Positions 22,090 through 32,333 of a stretch of 64,000 nucleotides of DNA are shown piece after piece. Source of the stretch: Penium margaritaceum (Eukaryota; Streptophyta; Zygnematophyceae; Desmidiales; Peniaceae); assembly GCA_023375785.1 (NCBI GenBank), contig SZWC01002415.1, positions 169,057 to 233,056 on the forward strand, read 5' to 3'. The notes below the pieces were generated by a model. The model worked only from the letters and a program-made list of their open reading frames with translations, was not told the origin of the DNA and searched no databases. The translations under genes were made by a program, and so were the position numbers. How positions within the stretch are numbered: the stretch's first letter is position 1; the number at the start of each line of letters is the position of its first letter.

Positions 22090-22960
22090 CATGCACAGCA
22101 GCCTTCAACATTCCACTACGAAGAGCTTTGGTGAGAAATTATGCACGCTGCTGACGTGTGTCGACCCAGATGACCTAGACCTCTCCTGTGGCAATGCGCT
22201 CGCGCACAAAGTGATGCTCAATGTTGATGTGCTTGGTGCGCAATTGATGCCTTCCATCATGCTCAGCAATTTCCCTTGTGCCTTGATTGTCGCAGCGTAA
22301 TGTGATGCAACGGATGGGTACGAAAAGTTGTAGTAAGTGAGAAAGCCACACACACTCACATGTACCTACGCCAAGTGCGACATACTCAGCCTCACAGGAG
22401 CTGCGTGCAACACGACCTTGCTTGCCACTTTCCCATAAGATAGGAGTCCCATCCATGAGGAAGATGTAGTCGGTGCGGCTACGTGCGTCTGCATCATGAG
22501 CCCAGTCACTGTCAGTGTATCCATCATCCCCTACAGAGGGTTATGACCTGTAGCACAGTCCTACATGCACAGTGGAGAGTGCGTAGTGGATGACACGTAG
22601 TGCGGCCTCAAGATGCCTCTGACGAGGCTGCTGGGAGAACTGAGCCAGGAAGTTGACCAAGAAGGCCACATCCGCATGGATGGTAGTGGCGAGGTACATC
22701 AAGGATCCAATCATGCTGAGGTAATCAGTGACATTGACAGTGTCTCCCACCTGAGTCGTGTTGAGTGACTTCTGTAGGCGCTGGCCAGCTGGAGTCGTCG
22801 GTGTGGACGCAGTGGGGGTGTCAGTGAGCAAGGAGGAGACACGCTCTCCCAGGCTGCAGATTTAGGCGACCTGGTGTACGTGCAGGGTTCAGCGCTAGCG
22901 GTCACACTCGAGCTCCATGCACACAAACACACGAGTTGGACCCAAGTCCTTCATTTTGTA
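22090..22960 (-). pseudogene. Element D copia RNase H region
   Basis: Minus frames give DYLSMIGSLMYLATTIHADV and VNFLAQFSQQPRQRHLEAAL (RT connection), GYTDSDWAHDADARSRTDY (first RNase H Asp), ARSSCEAEYVALGVGTCECV (catalytic Glu block) and RCDNQGTREIAEHD then RTKHINIEHHFVRE. This is the classic Ty1/copia C-terminus. Single stops occur after YRS (about 22540) and after TGEV (about 22175); otherwise long stretches are open. It ends about 120 bases from the PPT. Confidence 0.85.
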
Positions 22961-23668
22961 GGCAGAGTGCAATAGAGCCTTCACTGACAGCACGGAGGCG
23001 GGATTAGGAGACGTAATGAGGAGATCATCCACGTAGACCAAGATGGTCACAAAGGGCTACAAGGGTACATTCAAGAAGAGCGCTGGATCAATAGTACTAT
23101 GATGGTAGCCACCCTTCTCAAGGGTAGATGAGATCTCCAGGTTCCAACAGCACGGGGACTGCTTGGGCCCGTATAGGGCCTTACACAATCGCCAGACCTT
23201 GTTCATTCCATCCGTAAAGCCTGGGGGCTGCACCATGAAGATCTCCTCATTGAGGCGTCCGTGCAAGAATGTATTGTTGGCGTCCATCTGCTCTAGTTCA
23301 CAGTCGTGCTGGGCAACCAGGCTCAAGAGAGCTTGGGCCATGTTGTATCGTCCAAGAGGGGAAAACGTCTCATCAAAGTCAATGCCTCGGATTTGGGAGA
23401 ATCCCTCAGTTGTGAGTTGGGCCTTATACCCGTCAATCGTGCTATCTGGCTTCAACTTGCGCCGAAGTATTCAGCGGGTCGAGACAGCCTTGCGACCAGC
23501 TGGGAGATCAACAAGTTCAAACACCTCATGTTCATTCAAGGCCGTGAGCTCCTCTTGCATATCCTGCTCCCAGAGATCAACGTCAGTTGCCTCCCTAGCC
23601 TGATGGACAGTGGTAGCTGTGGAGGTGGTGACACGAGAGGTGCTCCCGGACCCTTCGGAGGATCGCAC
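22961..23668 (-). pseudogene. Element D copia reverse transcriptase
   Basis: Starts WEQDMQEELTALNEHEVFEL, VDLPAGRKAV, then YKAQLTTEGFSQIRGIDFDE, TFSPLGRYNMAQ, LEQMDANNTFLHGRLNEEIF, VQPPGFTDGMNKVWRLCKAL, YGPKQSPCCWN, and LVYVDDLLITSP. The catalytic YVDD is intact. A stop lies between the first part and the rest near 23470, and another after LNVPL (23057). RT would copy the element RNA to DNA. Confidence 0.87.
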
Positions 23669-24957
23669 CTAGTGTGCGCGCATGGCAGAGGCCAGGCGCT
23701 CATTGTCTGGTGGCGACGTACACTTTGGTGCCGAATGACCAACAGTACCATAGTTTCAACATGTGACTGTGATAGAAGTAAAGGAAGAAGATGAGTTGCT
23801 GCTGGCACCCTTCCCCTTACCACGGCCGGCCTGGCCGCCAAAGCCAGAACCATTTGTGCCTTTGCCCCGACCACGACCACAACCACCACCCCCTCACCCA
23901 TGGTGAAGGAGAGACGTGGCAGAGGAGGAGGGTGAGGATGAAGAGGTGGATGACGATGAGGTAGAAGGGAGCGATGAGGTGGCAGCTGCAACAGTGTACG
24001 ATGGATGCGTTTGTTCTGAAAAGCGCTCTACCAGTTAGTGAGGTGCTGTGAGGTGAACTCCCAGAGAGCACCAATGCCTGGGGGAGAGTTACCAGGCACG
24101 GGCTCATCAGGAAGGCGCTAGAACTCTGAGGCTTTTACCTCCCTGAAGATTTCAGACAGCTAAGGAATGAGGTCGTTAACGATAAAAAGAACAACATGAA
24201 GTTGTCTAGGTGATGTCTTGCCGAGGTCTTTCAGAAGTCACAAACTGCGTGCCTAGTAGGCATCCACAGTCTCGTCAGTACACACCGAGATTGTGTTGAA
24301 TTCCATTGTAAGGACACTATGTGCGGCGTGTCCAATGACAGTGGTACGACGCTTGATGAGTGCATAGGCGCCAACAGGGCCAGCAGGTGTGCGGCGAGCA
24401 GTGTCAGAATTGTAGGACCCAATCTCATCAGTGAGATGATCAAGCCCAGCGCAAATGAGAGCACAGACAGCACGCGCGGATTCAGCATCAATGGGCACAA
24501 AAGGAGGGTTTGCTGAGGAATTCGGCAAGTGTTAGTACTCCCAGAGTTTATCACCTTGTGCCCAAGCATTAAAGCGAACCTCCAAGGAAGCAAAGGAGAG
24601 TTTATAGGTGAAGTGAGGTGGTACTTAGTCAAAGTCAAGTTTGCGCTGCATTGGTTGTACAAGGGCTTTGGCAGTTGTAGCGTTTGTCACGGCTGTAGCA
24701 CCGAGAGAGGTAAGAGAGTCGCCAGTGTTGGATGTGGAAGCGGGAGAGGTGGAAAAAGCAGCAACAATTTCAGCGGAAGCGGATGCGGCAGGCATGGAGC
24801 GCAACGCAGGCTGCATGCAGTTGAGAACAAGATCGGCAATGTGATCGGCAAACATTTCCTGATCACCCTGTTCAGTGTGCAGTTTTTCTTCTACTACGTG
24901 CTGTGTAGTGAGGGCTGCTTGATGAGAAGGACGCTCATTACCCAACTCCTCCTATCG
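23669..24957 (-). pseudogene. Element D Gag with zinc knuckle, joined to RT
   Basis: Begins at a possible splice acceptor near 24957 (CCCGATAG|GAGGAG) with LGNERPSHQAALTTQHVVEE, continues FASLEVRFNAWAQGDKLWEY, then PIDAESARAVCALICAGLDH, AAHSVLTMEFNTISV, ETVDAYLARS and LLKDLGKTSPRQLHVVL, a copia (UBN2-like) Gag pattern. A Gly-rich stretch and a zinc knuckle follow near 23710-23770: C-x2-Y-x4-H-x4-C. The second Cys codon is TAT (expected TGT) and a TGA sits where TGG is expected. The same frame continues past a TAG (about 23670) into RT. Confidence 0.78.
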
Positions 24958-25190
24958 GGCAGTATACTAATCATCGTCTACTAACATGATGAGTGGTGCA
25001 AGATTCACTCAAGAATTTGTTGGCAAAGTTTCCCTTGCCCCAGTGGGCGTGGAAAATAAAAGAGTACGATGTTCTGCTAGATGGTGCTGCACGACAGAGA
25101 GTGGAATACATGCACACGGTCACAAGGGGAGAAAGGAAGAGGAAGGAGAGGAGAGTGCCCAAGCGTCCAGAGAACGACAACTCACCAAGG
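24957..25190 (-). other. Possible intron at the 5' end of element D gag
   Basis: The minus strand has a strong donor TCCTTG|GTGAGTTG at about 25187 and an acceptor TGCCCGATAG at about 24957, after which Gag coding starts. The sequence between has no Gag similarity. The splice sites are inferred from consensus only. Confidence 0.4.
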
Positions 25191-25465
25191 ATAATGACGC
25201 AGGCCAAATAATGGAGTCAGTGCCGCTGCTGCTGAAGCTACAATGACTGCCACAAAGGAAGATGCAGAGACAAGACAATGAGGTAGGCAACACCAGCTAG
25301 GGCTGCACGTGTGAGCGTGGAGAAGGCAGCTGCAGCTGTGACCAGGATGCGTACCTGATGACCAAGTGATGAGGATGCAGTTGCAGGGGACACCTGAAAG
25401 GTGGAGGTCTAGATGGAGAAAAAAGCACTAGAGCGGAAGGTGGCAGCTGAGGCTGCTGTAGCTGC
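25191..25465 (-). pseudogene. Element D leader coding, Ala-rich segment next to element E
   Basis: The minus strand reads ATAASAATFRSSAFFSI, then after a stop TSTFQVSPATASSSLGHQ, ending at another donor-like CATCAG|GTACGC. It is the direct continuation of the Ala/Thr-rich frame at 32536-32334 if element E and one 5-base duplication are removed. Function unknown. Confidence 0.45.
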
Positions 25466-26304
25466 TGTTAATCCGTGTATATATATTCCTGTGTGTGGAT
25501 GTGAGTGCGCAGGGCATGCCGGCCATGAGACTGGAGATGACGCATGATGAGAGCGGGCTTCACACGCTCCAGACGCAGCAACCGCTTTATGCTGCAGCTC
25601 GTGACACACATGTGTCGCCTCCAGCTCAGTCGCATGCCCATGCGACATTCTCTCACTTGGACCACTTGATGCTACTAAACCCAGATTAGACCTATCCTAA
25701 GAAGTGACATACTTGATGAGTTAGGAGATAGACCTAGATTAGACCTTTGATTTTGCATGACGTAGCCCAGGTTTGCTCTCGAGGGGCAGTTGACCGAGAA
25801 ATCGGTCTAGGAGCGAGTTTCGCCCTCGATTAGCGAGAGCGAGCTCGCTTGGCTGGCAGGCCTCGCTGCCCGGCCNAGCTCAGTCGCATGCCCATGCGAC
25901 ATTCTCTCACTTGGACCACTTGATGCTACTAAACCCAGATTAGACCTATCCTAAGAAGTGACATACTTGATGAGTTAGGAGATAGACCTAGATTAGACCT
26001 TTGATTTTGCATGACGTAGCCCAGGTTTGCTCTCGAGGGGCAGTTGACCGAGAAATCGGTCTAGGAGCGAGTTTCGCCCTCGATTAGCGAGAGCGAGCTC
26101 GCTTGGCTGGCAGGCCTCGCTGCCCGGCCGAGCGAGGAGCGAAGCACGAAACTCGTGCTTCACTCCCTGCCCCTGTTTCCTGTCGGGTCTCGACACTTAG
26201 TGTCAAAACCCTTGTCATGGCTGTCATTGTTTTTGGCCTAGCGTACTCTATACTTGATCTTTTTGAGTGATTCAAGTTGCAAATCGAAGCCCTCGTAAGT
26301 CTCA
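25466..26304 (+). repeat. Element E 5' LTR (contains a duplicated segment)
   Basis: Begins TGTTAATCCGTG and ends GTAAGTCTCA directly before the primer site. Bases 25623-25875 and 25877-26129 are essentially the same 253 bases on either side of a single N, so the true LTR is about 585 bp. Differences from the 3' LTR are mostly transitions. Confidence 0.93.
25623..26129 (+). repeat. Likely assembly duplication around one N (2 x 253 bp)
   Basis: AGCTCAGTCGCATGCCCATG starts both copies (25623 and 25877) and GCCTCGCTGCCCGGCC ends both (25875 and 26129). The 3' LTR has one copy only. Confidence 0.85.
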
Positions 26305-26316
26305 TGGTATCAGAGC
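26305..26316 (+). promoter_or_regulatory. Element E primer-binding site (initiator Met tRNA)
   Basis: TGGTATCAGAGC immediately after the LTR end, the standard plant copia primer site. Confidence 0.93.
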
Positions 26317-26651
26317 GAGGTCGACGGCCTGCGCTTGCGAGAGTGGGGAGAAATCTAGTGACGTCCAAAACGGCCGCGAAGGGGGAAAATCGCGATTTTG
26401 ACCGCCTAGGCCGTTGGAGACGAGCGCTAGAAGGGGAGAGGGCATTGCAGAGCTAGGACGACGTGCCATGAGGTGCCTAGGGCCTGCAAGGCCAAAGGGA
26501 GGCACCAACAAGACGTAGCGGCGGCAAGGGTGGACACCACGGGCCGTGCGGTCACCGGTGGTCCCCGCAAGGAGTCGCACACAGTGAAGGGAGAGGGGGC
26601 GCTAAGAGCCTGCACCCAAAAGCCAGGACCGTACACAGGAACTCAGTGACG

Positions 26652-27595
26652 ATGAGTGGTGAAGGGTCCGCGAGGGACAGTGCACCTCGTCGTGACAATG
26701 GGGGTGATGGGAGTGCGCAATCGGCCACCTCAGCGGCAGCAGTGACATGGAGCGATCTGAACAGGATCGCGCTCCACAAGGATTTGACACCGCCACCCCT
26801 TGGAACACGCGACTTCCTTGCATGGAAGGATGTGTTCCTATCATGGGCGGCCGAGCATGGGCTTGAGGAGCTATACCTCCACCCACCGCCAGAGGAGGTG
26901 GACGACCGGACCCTCCTCCGTGCTTTTAGCACTCTGACGCGGGCTTTGCCTGATGACCAGTCGTACGCCATTCGTCATTTTAGGTATTTCCGAACAACCC
27001 CCGTAGTGGGGCTCCCCGCCCTGCCGAGGCGTGGCAGTACTTGGTGACGCGCAAGGAGGAACAGGGCATGGCACTGGTTATCAGACTTCGTGATAAGCTT
27101 CGTCGTCTCTATCCGAAGCCTGACGCTCCTATAGCTGAGTATTGGGATGCGGCGATGGACACCAAGCGTTGGATCTTGGGACTGGGTGCCTCTTGCACCG
27201 TCCTCGAGTGGCTCGATCCGGTGCTGCTCCATCTCGGCGAGCCGTACAAGGAGTTTCGCCGTGACTTGCTGCGGCGTCTTCGTGTAGCGGACATTGAAAG
27301 CACCGATCTGTCAACGGATTTTGAAGAACTGAGGAACTACGAGGACATACTGCGGGGGGAGGAGCGAGAGGCTGGATCATCTACTGCCACAACATTCACA
27401 CATGAAGGCCCTGGAGCCTTACATGCCATGGCCGGACAAGGAGGATATGGTGGTGGAGGTGGTCGTGGAGGCCAAGGCGGCAGGGGTCGAGGACGCGGGC
27501 GAGACACGGGGACACGCACCTGCAACTACTGCCGTCAGCCCGGTCACTACTGGCGCGCCTGTCCTGTGCTGCAACGCATCATGAACCCACAGTAG
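26652..27595 (+). pseudogene. Element E Gag
   Basis: Starts ATG-AGT-GGT (MSGEGSARD) 336 bases after the primer site. Capsid-like part: GTRDFLAWKDVFLSWAAEHG, LYLHPPPEEVDDRTLLRAF, then after a frame shift near 27000 EAWQYLVTRKEEQGMALVIR, LRDKLRRLYPKPDAPIAEYW, EPYKEFRRDLLRRL and FEELRNYEDILRGEE. A Gly/Arg-rich stretch leads to the zinc knuckle CNYCRQPGHYWRAC, all four ligands intact. It ends at TAG after NPQ, in a Gln-rich tract where CAG is the expected codon. The frameshift and stop make it defective. Confidence 0.88.
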
Positions 27596-28050
27596 CAGCA
27601 GTACCAGCAGCAGCCCTGCCAGCAGCAGTCACGTCCACCGACCATGGGACCACTCCCTTCTCCCATCTGAGGAGCGCAGACACACTCTAGACCACGTGGC
27701 CTCTCACCAACTGCTGCAGCCACATTTGGACCACCGATGATGCAATCGATGATACGGCCGATGATGCAGCAGCCGATGATGTAGCAGACAGGGCAGCTGA
27801 TGATGCAGCTGACTTCCTTTGTGCCTCCTGTGCACGACCTGCCTCCACACTCCACAGTGCCAGTTCCTGCACCCGAGTGGACACAGCGAGTGTAGGCTGA
27901 CATGGCGATGACGCAGGAGCCAGCACCACCGCCCCAGCATGCTGGATGGCTCCCCAGCACAGAGTTGTAGCCGCCCGAGCCGACAGCAGCACCAGAGGCA
28001 GCAGGTCAGCGGCTCGGTCACACACACATCACCACATCCCACACACTGTC
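27596..28050 (+). pseudogene. Element E Gln/Pro-rich linker between Gag and protease
   Basis: The Gag frame continues past the stop with QQYQQQPCQQQSRPP, Met/Gln-rich and Pro-rich sequence up to the protease. Further stops (TGA near 27668, TAGs near 27781, 27895 and 27968) all fall where CAG- or CGA-type codons fit. The long minus-strand frames here are shadows. Confidence 0.6.
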
Positions 28051-28312
28051 CATGCATGAGTGGTTGTATGATACAGCATCGTCTCATCACATGTCGCCTC
28101 ATCGTCAGCTGTTCACCTCACTATATGCCACGCATGATGTTGATGAGGTGAAGACTGGATCGGGGGAGGTACTTGCTGTTGAAGGTGTGGGGACAATGGC
28201 GCTCCAGGCACCAGGGGGGGTGCTGTGGTTGACTGGTGTGCTGTATGTCCCCAAGTTGAAGGTAAATCTGTTGTCGGGGGGACAGCTAGACCGAAAAATG
28301 TGTCCACCATAA
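28051..28312 (+). pseudogene. Element E copia protease
   Basis: MHEWLYDTASSHHMSPHRQL, then SGEVLAVEGVGTMALQAP, LTGVLYVPKLKVNLLSGGQL. The order D-T-x-x-S-H-H-M, the G-x-G-T block and L-x-V-L-Y-V-P-x-L-x-x-N-L-L-S are copia protease hallmarks. The active site reads D-T-A-S instead of the usual D-[ST]-G-[AC], a Gly-to-Ala change that should impair cleavage. Stop after KMCPP at 28312. Confidence 0.85.
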
Positions 28313-28339
28313 CGCAAAATCAACGATGCATGATCTTTG

Positions 28340-29164
28340 ATGCCGCAGGGTCATTGCTTGCTGACGGACCACTGCATGATGACATGCTGTAAAAAATCAC
28401 TCTCTTCCCTCCTATCCCCTCAGCCCGAGCACAAGCACACGTCACAACCACAATCGATGCAAAACACACTGATCTCATTCACTGTCGTCTCGCACACATC
28501 AACACGGCACTGGTTGCTGACCTCATGAAGCACACTCCTGCATACGGACTGCTACCCACTGACTGTCAACATGGTCTAAAACCAGGAGCATGTCTTGAGT
28601 GTCATGAAGGAAAATCCCACAGACAGACCTTTCCTACCTCAGAGAGAGAGAGAGACCACTTCACCCCTTGCACTGGTGCATGCTGATATCACTGGGCCCA
28701 TGCCTCTACCGTCCGTACAGTATGGCTCAGTGCATGTCTTGACCTTGACTGACGTTTACAGTCGGTTTCACTGGGCTTTCCTGCTGAAAACGAAAGCTGA
28801 TGCTCAGCGGGCCATTGTCAAATGGATAGCACTAGCAGAACGCCAAACAAATCAAAAACTATTGAAACTGCGCACGGACAGAGGTGGAGAATTCCTTGGA
28901 ACTCTTACCTCTGAACTCAAAGCAAGAGGCATAGAACATCAGACCACCGCTCCCTACACGCCCCAACAAAATGGGGTTGCAGAGAGATGGCATAGAACAC
29001 TGGGAGACGCCATGCGCACTCTGCTTGGGGAGTCTGGCCTGTCCTTTGGGTTTTGGGAAGAAGCCGTCAAGTACATCACATGGGTTTGGAGTCGAATTCC
29101 CCAGGGTCCACTGACTAAATCAGTGACGCCCTGGGAGCGCTGGTTTCAAAAGAAGGAAGACTAG
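28340..29164 (+). pseudogene. Element E integrase (zinc-binding and DDE core)
   Basis: In a shifted frame 28440-28620 gives DLIHCRLAHINTALVADLMK, then ACLECHEGKSHRQTFP, the HHCC zinc module. From 28595 the core is open for 189 codons: ALVHADITGPMPLPS (first Asp), LRTDRGGEFLGTLTSELKA (second Asp), APYTPQQNGVAERWHRTLGD (Glu), so D,D-35-E is intact. It ends at TAG (29162-29164) after KKED. RPARVWGTMAYVWF and GRWCVFVGVSHASKAW follow in frame, so the stop is premature. Confidence 0.9.
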
Positions 29165-30290
29165 AGACCGGCACGGGTCTGGGGAACAATGGCTTATGTG
29201 TGGTTTGCACAACCTCAGAGAGATCACAAACTTAGCCCACGTGGCAGATGGTGTGTGTTTGTGGGAGTGTCACATGCCTCCAAGGCATGGAGGTTCTAGG
29301 ACGTCACAAATCATTGCTTTGTTGAAACCCGAGATGCATCCTTTCTGGAACACATGCCATACAAGACGTTTCGCACCCTACGGCATGTTCCGCATATTCC
29401 ATCTCCACACCATTACCCGGAGTATGTGAGTGTGCCTGTCTTCGTGTCCCGTCCCGTGCGTCACACATCGCCTGTTGCACGACAGTCTCACGGTGCACCT
29501 GTGACATCCCCAGTCCCCATAAATCTATTAACACCGGCTTACCTAGCTAGCACAACATCAGATACACTCCCCTCACCACCTGGCTTGACACCAGTGCTCC
29601 AAACAGAAAATGTCACCGAGTCTCGTCCCACAGTCATTGAGCCTGCACGCCGGTCTGCACGCAATGTTGCACGAGTGGACTATAAACAGTTCTATCACAC
29701 TGTTGGGCCTACCCTTGTGGACTCCACTGACGCAGAACCTCTCACACTGACCGAAGCCAGGGAGCGACCAGATGCAGCACAGTGGGAGAAAGCCATGGTT
29801 GATGAGTTGAATGCACTGCTGGAACACGATGTGTATCAACTTGTGCCATTGCCTCTAGGACGGAAAGCAATTGATCTGAAGTGGGTGTTCAAACTCAAGA
29901 GGAATCTTGCAGGCATGATTGAAAAGTACAAGGCTCGTCTGGTCGCCAAAGGGTTTCATCAAATCCCTGGACAGGATTTTACCGACACGTACGCCCCGGT
30001 TGGCAAGTACGGCACCAGCCGCACCTTGCTGGCCGTGGCGGCACGAGATGATTGGGAAATGCACCAAATGGATGTCAAAAACGCTTTCTTGAATGGTCCT
30101 CTTGAGGAGGAACTGTATGTGAAACAACCTGACGGATTCGAAGATGGAACTGATCGTGTCTGGCTGTTGTTGAAAGCACTGTATGGATTGAAGCAAGCAC
30201 CCCGGTGTTGGAACAAAGAAATTCGGCGCACACTTGAACTTGGTGGATTTTCCCAAAGCATCCCTGATCCGTCTCTGTTCTTGCAGTGGT
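29165..30290 (+). pseudogene. Element E integrase tail and reverse transcriptase (first part)
   Basis: After an in-frame stop near 29297 the frame is open from 29354 to 30290 (312 codons). A Pro/Ser-rich integrase tail (FRTLRHVPHIPSPHHY, RRSARNVARVDYKQF) leads to RT: WEKAMVDELNALLEHDVYQL, DLKWVFKLKRNLAGMIEKYK, ARLVAKGFHQIPGQDFTDTY, APVGKYGTSRTLLAVAA, MHQMDVKNAFLNGPLEEELY, VKQPDGFEDGTDRVWLLLKA and LYGLKQAPRCWNKEIRR. It ends with TAG after LQW. Confidence 0.92.
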
Positions 30291-30687
30291 AGAGAATAGA
30301 GCCCATTGCATTGCTTGTCTATGTGGATGATTTATTGATTCTTTCCCCTTCACTCTCACTCATCTCACAGACAAAGTCATTGCTCACTGCGCACTATCGC
30401 ATGACTGATCTTGGCGAGGCACACAGTTTCTTGGGCATGACTATTACACAAGACAGACCCGCACGCACATTGACCTTGCATCAAGGACGCTTTGTTGCTC
30501 ATCTGACTGCACGGTTTCACCACCTTGTTCAACACTTACCACGTCAACAGTCACCCATGAGCCCGGACGTCTATGCACACCTGCTTGACGCACGCACCAC
30601 AGACTACGGACCTGAGAGTGATCCAACACTCTATCGACAGATCACAGGCAGTCTCTCCTACTTGGCATCCACAACACGACTTGACAT
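30291..30687 (+). pseudogene. Element E reverse transcriptase (second part, to the gap)
   Basis: Continues in the same frame: PIALLVYVDDLLILSP (catalytic YVDD intact), HYRMTDLGEAHSFLGM, TITQDRPARTLTLHQGRF, DPTLYRQITGSLSYLASTTR. Ends at the N run. Confidence 0.92.
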
Positions 30688-30891
30688 NNNNNNNNNNNNN
30701 NNNNNNNNNNNNNNNNNNNNNNNNNNNNNNNNNNNNNNNNNNNNNNNNNNNNNNNNNNNNNNNNNNNNNNNNNNNNNNNNNNNNNNNNNNNNNNNNNNNN
30801 NNNNNNNNNNNNNNNNNNNNNNNNNNNNNNNNNNNNNNNNNNNNNNNNNNNNNNNNNNNNNNNNNNNNNNNNNNNNNNNNNNNNNNNNNNN
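30688..30891. other. Assembly gap (204 N) between duplicated sequence
   Basis: N run in the RT-RNase H junction of element E. The 247 bases before it (30441-30687) are repeated after it (30892-31138) with a single C-to-T change, so the gap is probably a false join of two overlapping contig ends. Confidence 0.97.
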
Positions 30892-31755
30892 CTATTACAC
30901 AAGACAGACCCGCACGCACATTGACCTTGCATCAAGGACGCTTTGTTGCTCATCTGACTGCACGGTTTCACCACCTTGTTCAACACTTACCACGTCAACA
31001 GTCACCCATGAGCCCGGACGTCTATGCACACCTGCTTGACGCACGCACCACAGACTACGGACCTGAGAGTGATCCAACACTCTATTGACAGATCACAGGC
31101 AGTCTCTCCTACTTGGCATCCACAACACGACTTGACATCTCATGTGCTGTCAACACCTTGGCTCAGTTCAGCCAGAAACCTTGCAGCACGCATCACAAGG
31201 CCTTGCTGGAACTACTGCGTTATGTGTTGGACACTGCCGAGGTTGGTCTGGTTATCTCTCCCTCTTCAGCACCACTTTTGGACGGGTATTGTGACAGTGA
31301 CTATGCACGTGATCGCGTTGCACGCAGTCGGGGGGGGGTATGTCTTTCGTGTGTGGGGCATGGCTGTGTCATGGAGGAGTGCTAAATAGTTGTGTGTGGA
31401 TGAGGCTGAATACATGGCTCTGGGTGAGGCTGCGTGTGAAGCCATATGGCTGGGCCGGCTGCTTGAAGAATTGGGTCTGACTGCGCATGCCATACCCCTT
31501 TACAGTGACAGTTCAGCAGCACGACGGATTGCAGCAAATGACAGTGTACTGCATCCACGCACTAAACATATCAGCGTCGAGCATCACTTTGTGCGAGAAG
31601 CAGTTGAAGCGGGGGCTATTCAAGTGTGTCCTATTGTTGGCGACGTTCAGTTGGCAGACTTCCTCACCAAAGCCCTACCCTCCTCAAATCTTACCACTCA
31701 ACTTACCCAACTCGGCTGCATGCCTACGGCACTCACATCTAAGGGGGCGTGTTAA
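30892..31755 (+). pseudogene. Element E RT end and RNase H
   Basis: The repeated segment (30892-31138) is followed by SCAVNTLAQFSQKPCSTHHK, LLDGYCDSDYARDRVARSRG (first RNase H Asp), a frameshift in a run of nine G near 31330, then AVSWRSAK-stop-LCVDEAEYMALGEAAC (catalytic Glu), LYSDSSAARRIAAND, RTKHISVEHHFVREAVEAG and VQLADFLTKAL, the standard copia C-terminus, ending at 31755 over the start of the 3' LTR. The stop in SAK-x-LCVDEAEY stands where Gln is usual. Confidence 0.9.
31739..31749 (+). promoter_or_regulatory. Element E polypurine tract
   Basis: CTAAGGGGGCG directly before TGTTAATCC of the 3' LTR. Confidence 0.85.
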
Positions 31756-32333
31756 TCCGTGTATATATATTCCTATGTGTGGATGTGAGTGCGCAGGGCA
31801 TGCCGGCCATGAGACTGGAGACGACGCATGATGAGAGCAAGCTTCACACGCTCCAGACGCAACAACCGCTTTATGCTGCAGCTCGTGACACACGTGCCTC
31901 GCCTCTAGCTCAGTCGCATGCCCATGCAACATTCTCTCACTTGGACCACTTGGTGCTACTAAACCCAGATTAGACCTATCCTAAGAAGTGACATACTTGA
32001 TGAGTTAGGAGATAAACCTAGATTAGACCTTTGATTTTGCATGACGTGGCCCAGGTTTGCTCTCGAGGGGCAGTTGACTGGGAAATCGGTCTAGGAGCGA
32101 GTTTCGCCCTCGATTAGCGAGAGCGAGCTCCCTCGGTCGGCAGGCCTCGCTGCCCGGCCGAGTGAGGAGCGAAGCACAAAACTCGTGCTTCGCTCCCTGC
32201 CCCTGTTTCCTGTCGGGTCTCGACACTTAGTGTCGAAACCCTTGTCATGACTGTCATTGTTTTTCGCCTAGCGTACTCTATACTTGATCTTTTGAGTGAT
32301 TCAAGTTGCAAACCGAAGCTCTCGTAAATCTCA
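31750..32333 (+). repeat. Element E 3' LTR
   Basis: TGTTAATCCGTG...GTAAATCTCA, 584 bp, one copy of the segment duplicated in the 5' LTR. Confidence 0.94.

Larger units (their letters stand above)
25466..32333 (+). mobile_element. Element E: near-complete Ty1/copia retrotransposon nested in D
   Basis: Plus-strand element with 5' LTR (25466-26304, inflated by an assembly duplication), exact primer site, gag, protease, integrase, RT, RNase H, polypurine tract and 3' LTR (31750-32333). Removing the 254-bp duplication makes the 5' LTR 585 bp against 584 bp for the 3' LTR. Flanks GCTGC and ACTGT agree at 3 of 5 positions, both differences being transitions. It is the youngest element here by LTR similarity, but still carries several stops and at least two frameshifts. 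Confidence 0.92.

Noticed and set aside
23163-23794. Plus-strand frames of 146 and 162 codons
   Set aside because: Shadows of the minus-strand RT and Gag of element D.
27547-28102. Minus-strand frames of 112-137 codons rich in Cys, His or Ala
   Set aside because: Antisense of the Gln/Pro-rich linker and protease of element E.
29573-30359. Minus-strand frames of 88-133 codons
   Set aside because: Antisense of the intact RT frame of element E.
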